A model generated the notes under the pieces. It ran no database searches. It was not told the origin of the DNA and was given only the letters and a program-made list of their open reading frames with translations. Source: Chara braunii (lineage: Eukaryota > Streptophyta > Charophyceae > Charales > Characeae). From it: a stretch of DNA of 39,125 bases. Numbering within the stretch: the stretch's first letter is position 1; each line of letters starts with the position of its first letter. The position numbers were made by a program, and so were the translations under genes. The DNA is taken from the NCBI GenBank assembly GCA_003427395.1, contig BFEA01000256.1, forward strand, positions 657,452 to 696,576, read 5' to 3'. Below are positions 10,173 to 19,522 of this stretch, piece by piece.

Positions 10173-10869
10173 GTGGGTAACCCCCTCCAGGATTTCACCA
10201 AGGAAGATCCGAGGAGGGCCAACGAGAGGGCTCGGGACTACAGATGGATAGAGGGCAAATTAGAAAAACGAAAAACAGACGGCGGTGGGATTTGGATGGT
10301 TGTACCACATCCGTTCATGAGGTATGACTGGGTTAAGACGGCACATGAAGAAACTGCGGCTCATTTTGCCGTACGGATCACGGAGTCGGCTATCGACAAA
10401 AATGAGTGGTACTGGTCCAATATCTGCGACGATGTGAAGTACATCGTCGCCAACTGTCAAGTTTGCGCCGCTGATAAGGCACCGATTCAGCCGCCAAGAT
10501 AGATAGTGCCAACGGTAGTTGAACGGTCATTTCAAAGAGTCAACATGGATACTATCGACATAATGGTGCCCCCTGGTCCTAATAGTTGTGAGTATTCAGT
10601 CCTATTGGTATTTGTCGACCACTTTTCGAAATGCATCGAGGCCTATCTTTGTCGCACGCGACAAGCCGCCAAAATCGTGCGGTACGTCAACGGCTTTCTC
10701 TGGATGCACCAGGATATGGAAGAGATCTTGACCGATAACGGGGCTGACTTTAGAGGAGAGGTGCTAAGGAATCTGGTCATACATGGCGTCTCCATACGGA
10801 ACACTGCACCCCACATGTCGCAGTCCAATGGGCTGGTAGAAAACGCAAACAGGGTGATAAAGACAGCGT
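10173..10869 (+). pseudogene. pol: Element 1 integrase, truncated by element 2
   Basis: The zinc-binding HHCC domain reads H-x5-H (HEETAAH) followed about 30 residues later by CQVC before TAG 10500-10502. The core continues in the same frame: an MDTID segment with the first Asp near 10545-10560, LTDNGADF with the second Asp at 10734, and NGLVENANR with the catalytic Glu at 10839-10841. Homology to integrase stops at 10869, where the element 2 LTR starts, so the C-terminal domain is missing here. Two in-frame stops (10170 and 10500) also break it. Integrase would join cDNA ends to the host chromosome. Confidence 0.88.
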
Positions 10870-11024
10870 TGTCGGCGCGAATACCCTTAAAAGGGTATCC
10901 GCCCTGGTTTTTGCAAGTGACAGAAAGGCTTGGTTAACCTGGATCTTGAGTGCCCGTGCGGGAAAATGTGAGGGTCACCCGCACGTAGGCAAGGGTCTGC
11001 CTTGTCCCTGTAGGGGGTACGTGG

Positions 11025-11045
11025 GCGCGCAAGTTTAAGGCGCGC
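11025..11045. repeat. GCGCGC hairpin with AAGTTTAAG loop
   Basis: GCGCGC at 11025-11030 pairs with GCGCGC at 11040-11045 across the 9-nt loop AAGTTTAAG. In the right LTR the second arm is GCGTGC, where one C-to-T change leaves a G-U pair. The loop resembles the core of the stem-loop array further on. Confidence 0.6.
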
Positions 11046-14000
11046 GTGTGATTTTTCTAGTTGAGTGGGCGGCCGGGGTAGCCGGCCGACCCATACTAAA
11101 GCCACGAGATTGATTAGGGGATGAAGGTCCGTTTTTGGTCGGCGCGCGCCACCGACGGTAGGATTGGCGTGCCCGTAGGCGCATGGGACGGCCACGGCGC
11201 GGGGCGGTGGCCCGGCGTTGACGCTTAGGGGCCGTGGGTATGAATGTGGGTCGAAAGAGTGGCCGGAGCGGTATCCTGGCCCGGAGCGCTGTGCGGTACC
11301 ACCTTGTAGGCGAAGCCTCGCCTGCTGGTCTCAGGCTTGGGCTTAGCCCTATAGGTTACGGTACTGAACTTTCACCAGGCGGATCCCGGGGTCGAGGCCA
11401 GAGCGGAGCAGCGGAGCGGCGTGGGAGCGAACAAAGGGGTTGAGGGTTCGGCGGGACTATCCCCCTTTTTTATGTCATCAAGGGGGTCCGACCGAGGGTC
11501 CGCGNCGCAAGGCTATGGGAGGATTGGTAGGACCCGCGGCTCGCTTTCCCCTCTAAATGGTCCCCCTTTGGGGGCCACCCCAAAACTTTCCTGCTCAGCC
11601 AGAGCCATTTAGAAGGCTGGCGACTACATCCTTAGGCCAGCGGCCCTTTCCGTTGGGGATACCCGTATACCTTGGGGGCGCCACGGGGTGATTGTTGCGG
11701 GTGGTATTTGGGGTATCCNATAACTGTGGGATGAGGCAGAGGAGGTCTACATGGCTATTGCGCCAGGCTGGCGCATGTAAGTCCNGGACTGAACCCGACC
11801 GTGAAACGAGACGAACGGGAGGGGGGATCTTTGAGTTAGAATCAAATCTTCGTGGCTTCCCTCCCTCTTGTCCCCAAGACCGGCCAACTTGCTAACNCGG
11901 CCNTTGGGGAGACCTGGTTGGCCATCGTATAAGCCCGGAACGAACCCGGACNCNGATCGNGCGCGGNTACAGANGAAAACNGGGATNGGTGGGTAGAATA
12001 AATTGTGGGGACTGAGTCTTGTGATTGTTTGAATCTGGCCCCGGGCGAAGGTTAGATTTTCGGAGGAAGGGCCGGATCCACATAGGCCTGCTGACGATGC
12101 AGGACGGAACCGGAGGCTGCTCGAACGACGAAAGCGTGCGGGGCAAGGCCCCGGCCAAAAGTCCCTCGGACAGTCCTCGAGGCAGGGCTGATTCGCAAAA
12201 GGGGGGGTGACACGCGAGGAGTCCGGGGATGAACCCGGATGTGGACAGGGTCAGGTGCGGGCGCAAGGGGGGAAAGTAGAAGGAGGACCGTCTTGCCTTC
12301 AGAGGAGCCGCGCGGCGCCGCCCCGGTCGAGGAGCCCCTCCCAGAGTTGTAAGACCCGAAGATGCAAAGAAGGTTAGCATGGTCCCTGCGGGCACGCCGG
12401 CGGGTATAAGTTCGGAGGAGTTTACTTGTTACCGGTTTTTGCTTATTCGCCGAGAAAATTCTCCTGGCCGCGGCGTGCTGCAGTCAGACGCGGAGCGTTA
12501 GTTCGGGTTGACATCAACCAGGTGGCGGGGGCCACCATGGGGAACGAAGGCTGGGCGTAGCGAGGGGTGAGGAACCCGCTCGGTTCTAGGTGGTTCTAAG
12601 CGAAGGAGAAGGGGATTTGGGGGGTTTGGACGCTTGCGAATGCAGTGGCGAAGTCGGATTGGGGAGTGGGGGAGTGTAAGGAGTGTTAGTAGGGAAGGCA
12701 GAGTGTGCGAGGCTATGGCGCGGAGTAGAGCGAAGCACTGTAATGAAGTCGGCAGCGGGGAATCGAAGTAGCAGGCTGGCAATAGAAAGAGGGACTTAGA
12801 AGTAGACGGGTGGGGAAAAGTCACACGTACCCGGGTCGGCTCCGCGTGGAGGACACTGTCTTGTTCTGCAGATTCGGTGAGTAACGCGTGAGCGACTGCG
12901 TGGTTTGAGGCTTATGGGTCGACCGACACGTACAAGCGAATGTGTGTGTCGGAGTTCCGACGAAAGGTTCACCCGAGTTGGCTTGTCTTGCTGATGGAAG
13001 TGTCGAAAGAGTAGTTGCGAAGGGGGAAATCTTACCAGGAGTACGAGCCTTGCACAAAGACAGCATGGAGGTGGATGAACCTGGCGCTCGTTTGTGACCG
13101 GTTGCTTTCGAAGTAGGAAATGGTGAAGGGAAGAGTGGCGCGAGTGGGCGGAAGCCGCACGTGTGATGCTGGACGGGGCCGGTCGGTAAGAGAAGCAGGG
13201 CGGGGTTCTTGACCACTGTGGTTTGGTTGGCGGGCTCGAGTTTCACAAAAGGTCAGTAGGTAGGGAGATTGGCAAGGGGATCTGTGCGCGGTGGCCATGG
13301 ACGAGGGTTGAAGGGAGGAGGAAGGAGGACATAGCTCTCAACTCAAGGTAGAATAGGGAGGGGTACGAGGTGATCCCGGGGGGTTGGCCCCGAGCGAGTC
13401 GGATGGCAGGCTCAGAATGAAGGATAGGGAAGAGTGAGGAAAGGTCAGAGAGGCTGAGGTAAAGTTGCGGGAAGGAGCAGGTACGGCCTGTTGCCGCGTA
13501 GACTCGGATAGGACAGGATGTTGTTTAGAGGTTCTAGCACGGGGCGAATCTGAATGTGCAGTCAGATCTGGGCGGTGGTTAGCGTGGAAGGAGTTGGCGA
13601 AGGTAGAGTTTGTGTGGCATTCAGGCGGAAGCTCACGTATTGAGGACTGATCTCGGCGGTAAAATCATTCGACTTGCTCATCCTACCGGTGGAGTTGGCG
13701 TGAGGTCGGCGACGCAGGCTGCAGGGTTGCCTGTTCACCGGTGCGCTGGGCATCTCCCTAGACCGGAGGGTTGCCCATCGTTCTCGATATGCTGCTCGGA
13801 GCCAAATGGGGTAACCGGAGACGGAATTGCCATGCTGCAGACGGGGGCTTAAGGGGACGACTGTGCGCAGGTTTGGCATGCCATGCGGGCTGGTGCTACT
13901 GATGCGGCTCTCCTACAACAAACTGCAGAGCCTTGCTGGGTAGCTGGGTTATGCCTCGTTGGGCGCTTGTCACGCACCAGCTGGGTATGTGCTGGGCAGA

Positions 14001-14738
14001 TTTGCACCGCCAAGAGCGTCGGGTCTTGCTATAAGAACTGTTGTTGTGCGCCTTGCTGCCTACAGCGACTCCAATCGTCTCACAGACAAAGTTGGGCTTG
14101 TGTTGAGTTGCTACGTTGTCTAGGCAGGGTTGTTGGAGGTCGGAGGGGAGGCTGAGCTTACTTGTGCAGCTGTCGTTAGTTGGTAAGGCTTGTTGCAGTG
14201 GCACGACTGTTGCTGCTACTGGGGCCGCGGTGCCGCCTGTAACCGTAGCCAAGTTGGGCGACCGTGATGGAGATCATTTCCGCGAGTCAGAGAGACATCA
14301 GAGAGTAACTTGGATAGGTTGACTTTCGTACGGGACCAGGCTACTGCTGTAGTCCAGTGGAGTGATATTGTGTTTTGAGTCACTGCGATTTTTGGGGAGT
14401 CCATCAGGAGGACCTGTCTCAGCAGTTTGACCGCATCTGACTGAGTTGCTGCGCCTCTGGCCATTATTGCGGGGCCCTCAGGCGCCAAAGACTTGAAGAC
14501 CCTCTCGCGCGAGTCTGATTTTACTCTTCTAACTGAGAGTTTTATCCCTTCTCCCTCTGTCCTTCTCCCTCTAAAGTCTGGTCCTTTGTCTCTAAGAGGA
14601 AGGCGGCAGGCGGACGTGTGACCCGTAATCCACGCCAAGGCCTCTGTGGGAGGCTGGTCCCACCGATTGCGGGAGCCCTGCCGGGGCTCAGGCGGAGTCC
14701 TGGAGGCAGGGAACTGAGTGGTAATCCCTTGACTCCCT

Positions 14739-14746
14739 CTATAAAC
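14739..14746 (+). promoter_or_regulatory. Possible TATA box of the LTR promoter
   Basis: CTATAAAC in the context CCCTCTATAAACCC is a good plant TATA box. A long CT-rich patch (about 14540-14595), like the Y patch of plant core promoters, lies upstream. If used, transcription would start near 14770, and the stem-loop array and tandem repeats would lie in the transcribed leader. The identical copy is at 34933-34940. This is inference from sequence only. Confidence 0.35.
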
Positions 14747-14984
14747 CCAACTATAACCCCTACCTGTACATCTCTCTATGTTTGATTGAGCGTATTGAGT
14801 GGATCCTGTACTCTGATTTTGGTTTGGCTGTCAGGACCTAAGTCAGACTGAAGTAAAGGAGTGTGTGTGCAATCTCAGCTTCAGTTTTGTTGATTGCTTG
14901 AAGGCAGATTGTGAATGAGGTGGGTTGCATCTGGGGGAAGGTTGGGAGGAAGGCAGTATTGTGTGTAGATTGACTGGGTCACTA

Positions 14985-15965
14985 AGGATGGGAGGTCCCC
15001 TTAAGTTTGGGGAAGCTCGACACTTTGTTTATTCTTGGTTTGTATGGAGCCTCAGGCCGCTTTACAAGTTTAGGTAGCCTGAAGCTCTGGAGGGTGGGAT
15101 GGCCCCATAAGTTTGGGGAGACCTGGTGCTGTGAACTGTATGGAGGGTCAAGACGCTCTATAAGTTTAGGTNTCCTGACTGCTCTGACTTGTGNGGATTT
15201 GACTNTGAGTGGGTTTCAGGGACCCAAGGCGCTCTATAAGTTTAGGTGCCTTGGGTTGCCTCGTTTACTTGGGATTCTCTCAGTTTCTTTGGTTCTGAAC
15301 AAGGAGGTCTGAGCCGCTCTATAAGTTTAGGTGGCTCAGCCCTTCTTCTGTTTTGTTTTGAGGGAATAATCTTGGCAAGGGACGGGCCGCTCTATAAGTT
15401 TAGGTATCCTGTCTCACTACCTAGCTGAGGATCAGACCACTCTATAAACTCTTCTTCTGTTTAGGTAGCCCTTCTTCTGTTTCAGAGAGAAACAAACCTA
15501 GATGAGGATCAGACCACTCTATAAGCTTAGGTGGCCTCACCCAATGCCTCGCAAATGTTGGAACCCAATACATATAACTTGGCTATATTGTACTACTATG
15601 CTATTAAGAACAGGCTAGTCAAGCCGCTCTATAAGTTTAGGTAGCCTGACTATAGCTTATCACAACTAAAGAGAGTATAATTAAGAGATATAATTGAAGG
15701 TAAGTGTGGACAGGCTGAGCAATGTTCTAAGTTGAGCGGCTCAGCCTTATGTCCCTTTGAAGACTAAGTTCAGAGAGGTATATACAATTTGGNTATNCAA
15801 ACAGTTTAGGGCNACTAGAGTGGTNTNGTCACACGCCCAAAGAAGAAGAGAAGTAGTTGTGCCCTCTGTTTGTGTATACTTNGCCAAGTCAGAACGCTCT
15901 ATAAGTTTAGGTATTCTGACTTTGGGNCTGGNTAAGTTGGGNGNNCTCTGTAAGTTCAGGTGCCC
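14985..15965 (+). repeat. Array of stem-loops with a conserved loop
   Basis: About twelve units share the loop GCTCTATAAGTTTAGGT (six exact copies) but have different self-complementary arms. Examples: ACCCAAGGC 15222-15230 with GCCTTGGGT 15248-15256; CTGAGCC 15309-15315 with GGCTCAG 15333-15339; AGTCAGAA 15887-15894 with TTCTGACT 15914-15921; TCAGGC 15052-15057 with GCCTGA 15077-15082; TAGTCA 15616-15621 with TGACTA 15647-15652; GACGGG 15381-15386 with CCTGTC 15408-15413 (one G-U). One unit (15712-15747) keeps an 8-bp stem with a changed loop, and one (about 15430-15475) is split by a short insertion. Spacing is irregular, mostly about 50-110 bp with one wider gap. Confidence 0.85.
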
Positions 15966-16254
15966 TNACTNATGTCTNATGTAAGTTGGGTATAAAGGGG
16001 TAACTCACTGAGAAAGCNTGAACTACTGGTTGCTGAAAGAACTTGGGAATGNCGAGAGTACTTACCTTTGTGGTTTGNCCTGCATGTGGCTGAGTGAGAC
16101 TACTACTTGGTCTGGGTTTCAGGTTGACAGGTAGTTGCTTTAGAGGCTCGCCACGTGCTAGAGCGATAGGAGTTAGGTCAATTTCTGCATTTGCTGAGTT
16201 GACTTTATTTTACTTAGACCGATTTTTGCATTTCCTGAGGCTGGTTACTATACT

Positions 16255-16870
16255 TGGACCTGTATAAATTCTGGTAAGCTACTTTTCCTACGGGAAGCAC
16301 TGCCAAAATTTCAACAAATTCAAGGAGTTAGATAAATTTTGACTTGCCAAAGTTTAGCTCGTCCTTTCGTCATATCTGAGTTAGTAAAAATCTGGAACGC
16401 CTCCTTTTCTAAAGGGAATGCTGCCCAAATTTTTCCTAATTCAGAGAGTTAGACAAAATTGGGCTTTGGGATGTCAGAGTTAGTCTCAGGTTCTAAGCTT
16501 GGCTTTGTATGAATTTTGGGAAAGCACTTTTCTAGGGCGAGTGCTGCCGAAATTTATGCAAAACTAAGGAGTTAGTCAAAACTTGTCTAAGTTAAACTCA
16601 AGTTGCCTTGTGAGTTCATATCTGACCTAGTATAAATTTGGGAAGTCTCCCTTTCTAAAGGGAGTACTATCCAAATTTCTACTAATTCAGGGAGTTAGAT
16701 AGAATCTGGTTTTTCAGAGTTGAAGATTATTTTTGTTTTTATATTTGGGCTGATATAAACTTTGGAGAGACACTTTTCTTACGGGAAGCGCTGCCGAAAT
16801 TTTCTTGATTTAAAGAAGCTAGATTATATTTTGACAGATGGCGATTCTGGCGATCCACCCTTAATAGGGG
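16255..16870 (+). repeat. Five degenerate 123-bp tandem units
   Basis: Five units start with a TATAAATTTGG-like motif whose last base falls at 16274, 16395, 16519, 16641 and 16765, so the spacing is 121-124 bp. Each continues with CTTTTCTAACGGGAAGC-like sequence, then CTGCCAAATTT and a GGAGTTAGATAAA-like end. Within a unit the AAATTTGG and CCAAATTT parts can pair around an inner stem (for example CTCCC with GGGAG in the fourth). Units differ by many substitutions, so the array is old relative to the LTR pair. Confidence 0.8.
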
Positions 16871-17788
16871 AGATTTAGCCAGGGTCTGCCTTCGCTTTGG
16901 GCGCCGCCTCGAGGTAGATTCAGGCTTAGCTAGCTAGGAAGATTTGAGTGAGAATATGTTATGGAGTTGTATTCTCCATGCGCTCGTGATCTCAGCTTGG
17001 GGATTAGCCTGTCATGTTTTACAGGTCGTCTTGATCGTTCGATTCAAGATCAAGACTAGATTCAACTTGATCCCTGGAGGATCGTCTTCTGTTATTACTG
17101 ATAACAGGTCGGTTGCCGATTCGTCAGCCTTCGACTCAATTTCAACTCATTCCCCATACTCAACCTAAAAGGCTTTAGCCCTGGTGGTTTTTACTATTTG
17201 TTAAGGGTTCCACACGGACTTTTATTGAATGGCCATTTAACAAAGGTACTGAGTATTTAACTGAGGTTGATTGGGCTGGCAGTTGGGTCTTGCATGGCTA
17301 AAGCGAAGGGGTATGAGCATAGAGAATGGTTGGGGTTGACTCCGTGTAGTGCGTGTTTTGTCGCTTGATTCTTGGTGTGGTTGCAGGTATGTCATGTGGC
17401 TCGGATTTTTGATTTGGACTGCCTGCTATTTTATATACATATACATGGTTGTGAGGAGTCTCACTGTGCCTGTGAGAAGTGATCGTCATAACTCTATCCC
17501 CCATTCTGTATGTATGCGTGGATATACGTATGATGAGTGTTCGGGGGGGCCAAAAGGGCCATGCTAACAGTTGCGTGAGAGTTGGGATTGAGGGACAGGG
17601 AAGACCGCGTTTTGGAGCTTTCTTAGTCGGACGTTGGTCCTGGGCCGGGATTCGAGGTCCTTGTCCAGGACATCCCAAACCCTAGGCCCTGAAGAGGAGG
17701 GATCTCCCCTTGCATGGAGCCTATTTACTTTGGTCGGCGGGACACTCCACCTGAAAGGCGGGAACGTCGCGAGGGCCGAACGGCATGT

Positions 17789-17859
17789 CCTTCAGCCGTT
17801 CAATATCGTGAGGGGTAACCCCTCCCAATGAGTTCCTTCAGCCATTCAATATCGCGAGG
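17789..17859 (+). repeat. Two-copy 46-bp-period direct repeat
   Basis: A 25-base sequence beginning CCTTCAGCC and ending TCGTGAGG or TCGCGAGG occurs at 17789-17813 and 17835-17859 with two mismatches. The same pair is seen in the right LTR near 38000-38070 with extra changes. Confidence 0.7.
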
Positions 17860-17920
17860 CCTAAGCCGCGGTTACTACATATGATTGGTATCACTGGTTG
17901 GCATAGGGTTGGCCTGCGGC

Positions 17921-17949
17921 CGCGCAGTTTTATATCAAAGCCCTGCGCG
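17921..17949. repeat. GC-stem hairpin with AT-rich loop, copy 1
   Basis: CGCGCAG at 17921-17927 pairs perfectly with CTGCGCG at 17943-17949 around the 15-nt loop TTTTATATCAAAGCC. GACGCCT follows. See the related hairpin at 18519-18547. Confidence 0.65.
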
Positions 17950-18442
17950 CGACGCCTCGCCCCCCCGGCGTCTAAAAGTTATGGGACCGTCGGGCTTGCG
18001 CGTAGGCGCAGCGCTTAGGATTATTATAGGCTGCCGGCACCGCCCATAGAGGGGAAGTGTGTCCCAAGGCCATGAGTTTTTGTTTTAAGGGCCAGGAGAC
18101 CTTTGCCCTATCCCCTCTTCTTGGGTTCGTGCGAGTCTTGTTGCTTCTTAGGGATTTTCATGGTTGGACGTTGTAGTCCGTGGCAGCCGTCAAAGTCAAA
18201 CCCCTTGACTTTCGCCCAGGCCCCGGGGAGGACTCACCCCTAGGGCCGCGAGAGACGACCTATACCACAGGGATGGGCCTGTGTACCACCCACTCTGCAT
18301 AAGGGTGCAGAAGAGAGTGTGTGGTCTTCAACCGCGCATGGCGGTTGTCCAGCGTTGAGAGATTAACCCTCAAGGCGTGTGTCAGCCGACACTTGAGTGT
18401 CGAACGCGACCCTCGAGATAAACGAGGACCGCACGAGTATGG

Positions 18443-18456
18443 GTACCACGTGGTAC
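18443..18456. promoter_or_regulatory. G-box in a 14-bp palindrome (LTR)
   Basis: GTACCACGTGGTAC is a perfect palindrome with a CACGTG core. It is conserved at 38655-38668 in the right LTR, within a part of the LTR where the two copies do differ, which favours a kept site over a copied consensus. Confidence 0.4.
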
Positions 18457-18518
18457 GATATCGTTGCGACCGCTTGCGTGCGCTTGCATGACGAGTCGAT
18501 ATGAGTTAGCCCTGCGTC

Positions 18519-18547
18519 CGCGCGATTTTTATACTAAGTTTCGCGCG
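18519..18547. repeat. GC-stem hairpin with AT-rich loop, copy 2
   Basis: CGCGCGA at 18519-18525 pairs perfectly with TCGCGCG at 18541-18547 around the 15-nt loop TTTTTATACTAAGTT. GACGCCT follows nearby, as in copy 1. Stem bases differ between the two copies while pairing and loop length are kept. Confidence 0.65.
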
Positions 18548-19122
18548 TGACGCCTAATCCTATTTCCGCGTCGAGAAGTTATGGGTTGGCTACCGAGGGG
18601 CTAGAAGCATTGCCGCGTTGTTTGCATTGTGTCGCTCCGTGTGTATGTGTGCGTGTTGTGGTCGTGTGGTTGTGGTGTGCGCGTGGGGTATGGGATGCGT
18701 CCTAGTCGACCGACAACGAGTCGCGCTTGGGACTTCAGCCCCCCAAGATGTCGGTTCGTGTGCGGGTCCGATAGGCGTATTACCGCGCGTACCCCCTATG
18801 CTACAACGAACGAGAAACGCCCTCGGCTGGTCCACCTCTGCGATTGCAACCGAGTAGCTTTCGTATTGTGGACTGGTAGCTCGGCGAGGATACGCCCACC
18901 GAAGGGAGGTGACAGCTCCCGTAAGGTGGAGGTAAGTTGTGCCTCGCGTAGGCCCTATCTTGTCGTAGGGGCTCACGAGAGGTATGGCTGGCGCACTCGG
19001 CTGGAGCGGCCTAAGGAAGCTCCTTTTGTGTGTTCGCGACGAGGTTGGTCCAATTCCTGCGTGACGCGGCCGAGAGGGTCCCACGCTGCCGCGCGATGTG
19101 TCAGACCGATGCGCCCGATAGG

Positions 19123-19140
19123 TGGCGCCATTGCCGAGGA
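19123..19140 (+). other. Primer-binding site, tRNA-Asp type
   Basis: TGGCGCCATTGCCGAGGA matches 16 of 18 positions of TGGCGCCGTTGCCGGGGA, the complement of the plant tRNA-Asp 3' end that I know as the PBS of Athila-type and related gypsy elements. It starts two bases after the inferred LTR end, the normal place for minus-strand priming. It is the main anchor for the LTR end at about 19120. Confidence 0.8.
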
Positions 19141-19522
19141 TAACGGAGGCCTACCATTGTCCCTGGTGGAACGACATCCGGGTATGAGAGTAAGCGAGAA
19201 ACTAGGCATATGAGTGAATAAGAGAAGGCCTATGAGATGTATGTAAGGTAATCTAAGTGACTATGGGATGGATGATTGATTGATTGGCGGCTTAGTTGAC
19301 AGCTTGAATGAAGTAAGTGTGTGGGGAAGTCCTATGGGGGGGTTAGGTGTTATCTAGGTGAGCCCGAGGGAAGTAGGAGAAGGAATGCCTATCAGGTCTA
19401 GAGTGTGGGGTGTCTAAGGTGGTCAACCCGATAGGGTCATGAAAGGTTGAGTCGCTGAGTGGGGTCCTCTGTCCCATCGTCTCTTATAACAGGAACATTG
19501 AAGTCGAAGGTGGTTGGCCAAG
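19141..19522 (+). other. Element 2 untranslated leader
   Basis: These 382 bases between PBS and gag have no ORF of note. Retroelement packaging signals usually lie here, but I see no defined motif. Confidence 0.5.

Larger units (their letters stand above)
5515..10869 (+). mobile_element. Element 1: truncated Ty3/gypsy retrotransposon
   Basis: The order is gag with CCHC knuckle, aspartic protease, RT, RNase H, PHD-like segment and integrase, all on the + strand, which is Ty3/gypsy order (integrase after RT/RNase H). The 5' limit is uncertain because I found no convincing primer-binding site or LTR edge; a CATAAAAG at about 5499 could be a TATA box. The 3' end is cut at 10869 by element 2, so the rest of integrase and the 3' LTR should lie beyond element 2, outside the window. 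At least eight in-frame stops and two frameshifts show it is inactive. Confidence 0.85.
10870..19120 (+). repeat. 5' LTR of element 2 (about 8.25 kb)
   Basis: This is a direct repeat of 31064 onward with offset 20194, shifting to 20211 by the last kilobase owing to small indels. It starts with TG. The right end is inferred from the PBS at 19123: the last bases CCGATA mirror the start TGTCGG imperfectly, giving TG...TA rather than the usual TG...CA. The LTR contains no credible gene. It holds a likely TATA box, an array of stem-loops, 123-bp tandem repeats and GC hairpins. Typical LTRs are some hundred bases to about 5 kb, so this one is very long. Many N bases lie at about 11505-11987 and 15172-16078. 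Confidence 0.85.

Noticed and set aside
11997-12002. AATAAA as LTR polyadenylation signal
   Set aside because: A single hexamer with no supporting context, and upstream of the likely promoter; not enough to call.
11892-12395. 167-codon minus-strand frame in the LTR, repeated at 32086
   Set aside because: Proline/serine-rich, runs through many N bases, and is present only because the LTR is duplicated.
14985-15965. CRISPR-like array
   Set aside because: Repeats are hairpins with changing arms and irregular spacing, in a eukaryotic LTR; there are no unique spacers or cas genes.
18629-19213. 194-codon plus-strand frame
   Set aside because: It crosses the inferred LTR end and the PBS and has no domain, so it is a chance frame.
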